In this document: positions 52,201 through 61,200 of the stretch, one piece after another
Layout of the letters: the number at the start of each line of letters is the position of its first letter
Position numbering within the stretch: position 1 is the stretch's first letter
NCBI GenBank assembly: GCA_949987565.1
Contig: OX465104.1
Coordinates: forward strand, 11,391,704-11,455,703
Reading direction: 5' to 3'
Origin: Luidia sarsii
Taxonomy: Eukaryota > Echinodermata > Asteroidea > Paxillosida > Luidiidae
DNA: 64,000 bases
The notes under the pieces: model-generated
What the model saw: only the letters and a program-made list of their open reading frames with translations
Told to the model about the DNA's origin: nothing
The model's database searches: none
Translations under genes and position numbers: made by a program

Positions 52201-55200
52201 ACTGTATACTGTACTGTACACATTGTCCATTGTAGGAAATAGATGAAACAAGGTATCAACAGGTCTGCTATGATCTCCTCAGTGGAGATTACTCCTGGGC
52301 CGTGTCAAAGCTGACGGACGATCGGTCTGGATTTTACCTGGAGTCGACCGGCAAAGGCACATATGAAGACTTGAAGCAGATGCTGCAAGACTTGGAGGAG
52401 CCCCGCTACGTCCACTATAACCCTCCACTAGATTGGTACTGGGAGACGAACCACATATATCAACTCGCATTCATCATCTGGTTAGTATTACAACACCACT
52501 CCTGCTTTCATGGACATATGTACTATTTTTTTCATCCACCCCCCCACCCAACAAATTTTTTTTTTAGAGGGCCCAGTGTTCCGATCTGAGCTGGACCATC
52601 CTTAACCGTTAACCACTTAGCGCCGGGACCTCCAAAATCGGAGTGAAATTGGTTTGACTATGCGACGGGGCCCTCCTAATCCGGGCACCACTAATGTCCA
52701 CATTTTAAACAAAGACTCTTTTCAGCTTAGAACAAAGCAATACAAATCAGTACAAAGACCCTTTTTGACGTAAGTTACCACATGAATTAACAGCAGTGAT
52801 TGTGTAATTGTGGGACCTTTACTGTGGATGATCGAGGGATACCGCGCCGCCGCTGAAAGCATGCGGGGGACATTGTGTTGGCATGCCACATAGCCCAACG
52901 GTCGTCGGTCAGGCAGTGGAATTCCACCCATATTCTTCACCGCAATCTGTACGCTCGGTTGTGGCCGACCAACTCAAAGATTTGACTGCCAGGAGTCTGC
53001 GGTCAGGGATTGAAAGTACCGTACACGCACACACACACACACAAGTCCGTTACACTCCATTGACGACGCACAATGGGCCCTTTTTCGAACGGATAATCTC
53101 TTGACAAAAGTCACAACGACGTCCGAATTGTGCCAGGTTTTACTCTCTTGTACCCATATAATATATCCTTATCAGTTTATTTCACAGAAATATATTGTTC
53201 CGATTGTTTTAGCGAGATTTGAAAAAAAATGCATTGTTCAAAAACCCCCGTATGGTGATCATCGGTGCTATAAAACCATCCGGCGGCCGGCGCAAAGTGG
53301 TAAAAGGCAGAAAAAGGAGAAATTTCCATTGAGAAAGGTCATGCTCAAACTTTTCCTCAGACATTTAATAATGTATACATGTACATGTGATATTGTGATT
53401 TCTCTATTGCTGTTGCAGGGTGCCGGTCTCTACTAGTTTCAATGAAAGGTTTACGTACCTTTTTTCCAAGGACCTGCTGAAGCATATGTGCTACAATAAA
53501 AGCATTACCATTGCCATTGATAACGGCAATGTAAATGCTATCGAGGAGATAATAAAAAATCGGAATGTGATCTAGACAAGGGCCCCATTTGGGATGTGCT
53601 CTGGTTTTACTATCAATAGTGCCCTTTCCACTGTCCTCAAAGTACCGTGATTATTGATTTTTGATCACAATTTGAATCGTGATTCAAACTCCACTTTTTT
53701 TAGTGTTGACACAATGAACATGATTATTAGTGGGATTTGAATCACAATTCGAACTCCACTGGTAAGTATTAGAGAGACTTTTCCAAATAATCGCATTTAT
53801 TGTGACGCATTGTGTGTGGGGATGCTCCGCTGAATCTTTTTTAATCCCACAATGCACCACTCGCACTCTACACATACACGTACATGTAATTGAAAGGAAG
53901 TGTCGTGCTTGTTTATAATGTCTCCCTGCAATGGCCACCCTCATGGACACACCCACCATTTGACCACAAACCACAACCGGCTCGCGATTTTTGAGACACA
54001 ATTTTTTGGCCTGTGTGAATGCAAGCCAAAAAAATACCGGTTTGGGAATCACGATTATTTGGGCAGAGGAAACGTCCCTTACACGTACACTGTATGTGAC
54101 ATGTCCTCTTAATCCGGGCACCACTATTGTCCAAGTTTTAAAAAAAGCCTAGAACAGATCTACACATGTACATGTATGTAGATGCCCTCCTGTGAGGTGC
54201 TATAACCTGGGAAATATGCACAAACCCACAGGAAGCTCTCTTGGCAACTGCACTGTCAAGAGCCAGATCAGTCTTTAGCTCTTTACCACATAGGCCACAG
54301 CATACATGTGTACTTCTGTCTGAACTCTAAAGATACACACATACATGTAGAACTGCACAAATGCAAATTTATGGATGCAGACCAAATGTCTTCCTGTGGT
54401 CCACAGCCCAAGGGTCTCAAATGAGAAAACAGCCTTGGGTTTTCACAATACCAGTGTACATGTATTTCTTTCTCTCAATTCAAATCATTCTTTACTGATA
54501 TTCTTAAAACGTTTCGTCACATGGATTCTGGATTCACAGAATGTTGTGCACATCTCAAACTCTTACGTACAGAACCTCTTTCAAAGGGATTAGGGAATAT
54601 GTTGTACATGTACAACACAGTAGCGTGAAAAGCGACAATCGCAAATATGTCATCATGTACTGTACATGTATGTGCATGTACCGGTAGTATTTTGGGGATA
54701 CTTTATAATTTTGGAAACTTTTTCCCCCTTCTTTTAAAGTTTTTATCTTGGGTTACATGCATCAAGAATTATGGGCCTTAAAGGCAGGGTGAAGGCTAAA
54801 TCTCTAGTATCCTACAATGTATTTTAATCTACATACAGGTAAATACACTGATTTATATATTTTAAGTGTGAAATAAATGTACCGGGAATAAACGATTTCT
54901 GTTCACCATTTGTGTGTTTATTTGACCCCCCCCCCAAAAAAAATGACCCCTTGTTGCATTTTCGGTTGTAGTTCAAATGATACAAAGCAGTACCCGCCAC
55001 TATACATGTACATGTACATTATTCAAATCCACCACACGACCTCGACCAGCTCGGTGGTCAAGTGGTTAAGACGTCCGTACTAGAAATCACGAGTCCGTAC
55101 TAAAAATATTCTTAACAGGCACCGGGCAAAGCACTGAATACTCGGCGTTTAATGTAACTGTTTATCACGTCAAGCAAGGGCAAAATCTAATAGAATAGCA

Positions 55201-58200
55201 ATGGACTAATAGTCCAATCAGAGTAAGTGTCTAAGACATTGGTCCTACCAAGAAAGAATATTCAAGTCTCACGATTGGCTAGTTGAACATGTTGACAGTT
55301 GCATGGAATGGGGGCCATTTCCCAGATAGCCAATCAAAGTTAACTCTTACGGTAATTCCCATAGACTGCAGGTTTAGCTTTGCATTCTTACCAAACTGGC
55401 TAGGTTTGTTTTTCATGGCTTTGTATGGCTTGGGGCTTAGTGCTGGGAACCAGCAATCATTGCCCCGGAATCAGCAAAGTTGATTGGCTCACGTCATTTT
55501 TTTTCCAAGCCGGAAATCAAGGCCCCAACTTCCCTAGATGTCTTGGCAAAAGCACAAACTTTATATTCTGTGATACAGCCTCTGCCTCAACTTTCTCAAA
55601 GAAAAAAACTGGCTGCCATTTCTGCTGTTGGGGTACATGTAAGTGCACCGAATCTGAGTTTATGTATGAATCAGTTTGTATGCAACAGTCTGTGAGACTC
55701 GGGTTCAGCTGCTTCAGCAGTGGCCTTGGGGGGAGGGTAATGGTAGGCTGGTTCCCGTCCCCTACATGGTCTCCAGACGTCTCACGTCCTCCGAAATGTA
55801 GGGGCCGGTAGCTAGCAAAAAATATCGGAGGAAAGCTGACGGTCTTATGCTAATGAGGCTTGCCATTCCCAGAATGCAATACTGTCAGGTGACTAAACTT
55901 GGGCCGGCTTTCTCCTATTCCGAAAATGTCCGGAAAACTCCGAAACCATTTTCGATAACTTTCGGATCGTAATTGCTACTATCGGTAATTTCATCATCTC
56001 TATAAGTAGAAAAAATAAAGGCGCATGCGCAAAACTGAACCAATCACAGGCCGTGGATGGCTGCTAGCTACCGGCCCCTACATTTCGGAGGACGTGAGAC
56101 GTCTGGAGACCATGTAGGGGACGGGAACCAGCCTAGGGTAATGGCCACTAAGAATGGTGCTAAGGCAAGATCTGGTGCAATATCTCTGCACAATCGCTGG
56201 GGCTGCCTTGAACTTTGCATACAAAAACCACACTGCACACTGCTTCAAGGGATAAATACTGTAGAGTACTGGCAATTGAAAAAGTGCATCAACGAAAAGG
56301 TTCAACAATTCAATGCACAAACCATGAACAGACAGTCAGACACATCATTTACAGCAGACTGACCAGGTTAGTCAACTGAATCAACAACATGGAAAAGCAG
56401 AGCCTTAATAGTGTACAATGTAGTTCTCAGCCCTGATTGGATGCCATGGCATTGGTGACTTTCTATGAGATTGTACATTTGTACATGTACATGTACGAAA
56501 TAGGGACTGCACTGAACAGTACATATGTATACATTTTGACTCGAGCAGAATACTGGGATTTGACCGAGTCCTAAAATTCCAAGACTGGCTGTCAGCCTCT
56601 GCTTCAACTTTCTAAAAAGAACAAAAACTTGCTGCAATTTCTGCTGTTGGGGTAAGTGCACCGTTCCTCTTGACACCAAATCTGGGTTTATGAATCGGTT
56701 TGTAAATGCAACAGTCTGTGAGACCATGGTGAGACTCAGCTCAAGTGAATGTCTCCACCACTAGAGTCTTGGGTTCAGCTGGTTCAGCAGTGGCCTTGGG
56801 GAGGGGGGGCAATGGCCACTAAGAATGGTGCTGAGGCTACCTGAAGCAGTAGACTCATCAGTGGCCCAGTTGGCCAGTCAAAAAATAGCATGAAAAATTT
56901 CACTCCGCCACTGTCAGACCTCAATTTTAAAAGATTTGATGCTGGGCTGGTTTGGGGGTCCATCAGGCCACTGATATCAGTTTAGGTGGCCTGGGGCCAA
57001 TTTCACAAAGCGCTAAGAGTAAGACTAGTCCTATCTTGAGTTAGGACTAGTAACTTGTCTTAACTTTACGACCCGTCTTAAGTTTATAAAGATACATGTA
57101 GATTTCACAAAAGTTGGGACGAGTTAAACTGGTGTAGGGTAGTCTTAACTATTGAATTTGTGTAAAATGAATCATGGCGCTTATGCTTTTGCTCGAACGC
57201 TTACAGTCAACTTGAGCTTTAGGCATGATGTTGATGAACCCTACGGAGAACACTGCTAATGCTATAGTGCTATACTGCTGTAGTATTTAACTACAGTAGC
57301 TAAAATACCATAAAACTTACTGTATTATTTCCAAAATTAATTTGGAGCCAAATAGTTCTACCCGTCAACTCGCCAATCAGCCATGTTTACTGTGTGTGTG
57401 AGTTTGTAATTCCCGACGACTGTTTCATTGGCGCGTTATAACTAGTAACTTATAACAGATAAGAACAACCGTCGCGTGAGTATACACATGTACATCATGA
57501 GTATATTCAGCCTCGTTCAATTTATTGGTTTCGGTTTTATCATAATACATGTAACAATGAGTTAAGACTTAAGACTAGTTCTATCGGTAAGTCCTAAGAC
57601 TGGTCCTAAGTTAGGACTAACTTTGTGAAATAAGCTCCTGTCCACCTTTTAGTGGCCACTGGTACAGTTGGAAAAGAAGAATCTCAATTATATTCGTGAT
57701 GTACAAAAATGTTGTAAACTGCTTACCAAAATGCAAATCTCAAAATTTAGTGGGCCTGACATTTCGATCCTAGCAGGACCTTTCTCAATTGTATTCCTTT
57801 ATCTTTTGTGTTGGCCAGGCAATAAACAAGCTTTCTGAAGTCATGTTGGGCGCTAAGGTTTTGTTTCTCGTTGCCTTGCTGGTCAACCCGGCTGTGAATG
57901 GCTACCAAGGAGACAAGGACCAAGATGACCGGCTGATGAACCTCCTCCAACGAGTTCTTGATCTTCAGACTGAAAATGCTGAGGAGAAGCTGGCCAAAAG
58001 ACTGTCTGGGGTAAGGAAAAGTCTCAGAATGCAAAGTACTGCTACCTGTAGATGTTGGAAATGTGCTCAGATTAGAATCAAGGGTTTGTTCATGTTCACT
58101 CCATGTACTTTGGAAAGTTTGCTGTGACACCATCTAAGTCATCTCTTTCGAGATGGAGTACATGATGTTATGATGTATGGGTCTGGAAAGAGCCAGACAG

Positions 58201-61200
58201 CCAGACTGCACTTCCCTTTCATTCTGTTCCTATAGATTTTTGAACACTTCATTTTTAACTCTTAATGCGACTACATGTGATTGAATGTCCAACAAAGGAT
58301 CAGCCCACTTTGAGTCTATGCACAATGATTCGAACAAAAAACTGTGAACATACATGTACTGTATATTAGGGCCTATACATTGTCCTCTGCAGGAAACATA
58401 TCAACAGGTCTGCAATGATCTCAAGGCGGCAGGAGAATACTCCTGGGCTGTGTCAAAGTTTAAGGACGATTGGTCTGGATTTGATCTGGAGTCAACCGGC
58501 AAAGGCACATATGAAGACTTGAAGCAGATGCTGCAAGACTTGGAGGAGCCCCGCTATGTCCACTATAATCTTCCGCAGGATTGGGAGACGGACCACAAAC
58601 ATGCATGTATCACCTGGTTAGTTTATTACAACACCAATCCTACACTGTACTTTCTATCTTACATGTAACTGTTCTTTAACCCCCCCCCCCCACAAATTTT
58701 TTTTTAGAGGGCCTGGTGTTCCGATCTGAGCTGGACCCTTCGTAAAGGCCCAAAGTGCAGAATTTGCCTTTGAGAAAGGTCATGCCCAAATTGAGATGCC
58801 CAGCCCGCATAAATGGGCGTGTCGTAATTTCTTCTGTCGTGATTTTCTTTAAAAACAATTCAACACGCCCATTTTATGTTTTTTAATGAAAATTGCCCCT
58901 AACACTCCTACGAAAAACAATTACGCACCCTGCCCGCTAATTTTTCCTCAGACACTAATTTACAAGTATACATGTACATTGTACATGTAATATATTGTGA
59001 TTTCTCTATTGCTGTTGCAGGCTGCCGGTCCATGCTAGTTTCGGAGATACATGTAACTACATGTACCTTGGTTACAAGGACATGTTGAAGGATATATGCT
59101 ACGAAATAATCATTTCTATTGTCATCGAGGATGGCAATGCAAACACTGTAAAGGAGGAAATAGAAAATCGCTACAGGCAGGGCCTCTAGACAAGGGCATG
59201 TATTGTAACCCTGTTTCTGATTCACACTTTTACGGTAACTACTGTACTTTGTGCTGGGGACACCCCATTTGGGATGTGCTCTGGTTTTACTATTAATAGC
59301 GCCGCTTCCACTGTCCTAAAAAAAATGTAATTATCATTATTTACATGTATTGTAACCCTGTCTCTGATTCACACTTTTACGGTAACTACTTTGTGCTGGG
59401 GACACCCCATTTGGGATGTGGTTTGGTTTTACTATTAATAGCGCTGCTTCCACTGTCCTAAAAAAAAATGTAATCATCATTATTTACATGTATTGTAACC
59501 CTGTCTCTGATTCACACTTTTACGGTAACTACTTTGTGCTGGGGACACCCCATTTGGGATGTGCTTTGGTTTTACTATTAATAGCGCCGCTTCCACTGTC
59601 CTAAAAAAAAATGTAATCATCATTATTTACATGTATTGTAACCCTGTCTCTGATTCACACTTTTACGGTAACTACTTTGTGCTGGGGACACCCCATTTGG
59701 GATGTGATTTGGTTTTACTATTAATAGCGCCGCTTCCACTGTCCTAAAAAAAAATGTAATCATCATTATTTACATGTATTGTAACCCTGTCTCTGATTCA
59801 CACTTTTACGGTAACTACTTTGTGCTGGGGACACCCCATTTGGGATGTGCTCTGGTTTTACTATTAATAGCGCCGCTTCCACTGTCCTAAAAAAAAATGT
59901 AATTATCATAAATTTACATGTATTGTAACCCTGTCTCTGATTCACACTTTTACGGTAACTACATGTACTTTGTGCTGGGGACACCCCATTTGGGATGTGC
60001 TTTGGTTTTACTATTAATAGCGCCGCTTCCACTGTCCTAAAAAAAATGTAATTATCATTATTTACATGTATTGTAACCCTGTCTCTGATTCACACTTTAA
60101 AGGGTAACTACTTTGTGCTGGGGACACCCCATTTGGGATGTGCTATGGTTTTACTATTAATAGCGCTGCTTCCACTGTCCTATAAAAAATGTGATTATCA
60201 TTATTTACATGTACATCACGATTTAAATCGTGATTCACACTTCACTTTTTGTGTGTAGACACAATGAACATGATTATTAAAAGTGGGATTTGAATCACAA
60301 TTCGGACTCCACTGGATTCACTGAATTTTGTGCACATCTCAACTCTTACCTCTTACCTCAGCGCCGCTTCCACTGTCCTAAAAAAAAATGTAAAATCATT
60401 ATTTACATGTACAGTATTGTAACCGTGTCTCTGATTCACACTTTTACGGTAACTACTTTGTGCTGGGGACACCCCATTTGGGATGTGCTCTGGTTTTACT
60501 ATTAATAGCGCCGCTTCCACTGTCCTAAAAAAAATGTAATTATCATTATTTACATGTATTGTAACCCTGTCTCTGATTCACACTTTTACGGTAACTACTT
60601 TGTGCTGGGGACACCCCATTTGGGATGTGCTCTGGTTTTACTATTAATAGCGCCACTTCCACTGTCCTAAAAAAAAATGTAATTATCATAAATTTACATG
60701 TATTGTAACCCTGTCTCTGATTCACACTTTTACGGTAACTACATGTACTTTGTGCTGGGGACACCCCATTTGGGATGTGCTTTGGTTTTACTATTAATAG
60801 CGCCGCTTCCACTGTCCTAAAAAAAATGTAATTATCATTATTTACATGTATTGTAACCCTGTCTCTGATTCACACTTTAAAGGGTAACTACTTTGTGCTG
60901 GGGACACCCCATTTGGGATGTGCTATGGTTTTACTATTAATAGCGCTGCTTCCACTGTCCTATAAAAAATGTGATTATCATTATTTACATGTACATCACG
61001 ATTTAAATCGTGATTCACACTTCACTTTTTGTGTGTAGACACAATGAACATGATTATTAAAAGTGGGATTTGAATCACAATTCGGACTCCACTGGATTCA
61101 CTGAATTTTGTGCACATCTCAACTCTTACCTCTTACCTCAGCGCCGCTTCCACTGTCCTAAAAAAAAATGTAAAATCATTATTTACATGTACAGTATTGT

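Larger units (their letters stand above)
48690..54840 (+). repeat. Segmental duplication unit A
   Basis: This unit is matched in the same order by about 55,370-62,040. Boxes shared include GGGCTTAGTGCTGGGAACCA (48,764 and 55,434), the TTTCACAAAGCGCT MITE (50,258 and 57,000), the three ADF/cofilin-like exons, and a 3' box TTTCAAAGGGATTAGGGAAT (54,579 and 61,902). The offset at the 5' side is about 6.7 kb. The two units differ by MITE insertions and by the 3' tandem expansion in unit B. Confidence 0.85.

Noticed and set aside
53684..54134. 146- and 73-codon frames downstream of gene A
   Set aside because: No splice signals, no counterpart in unit B and no recognisable domain.
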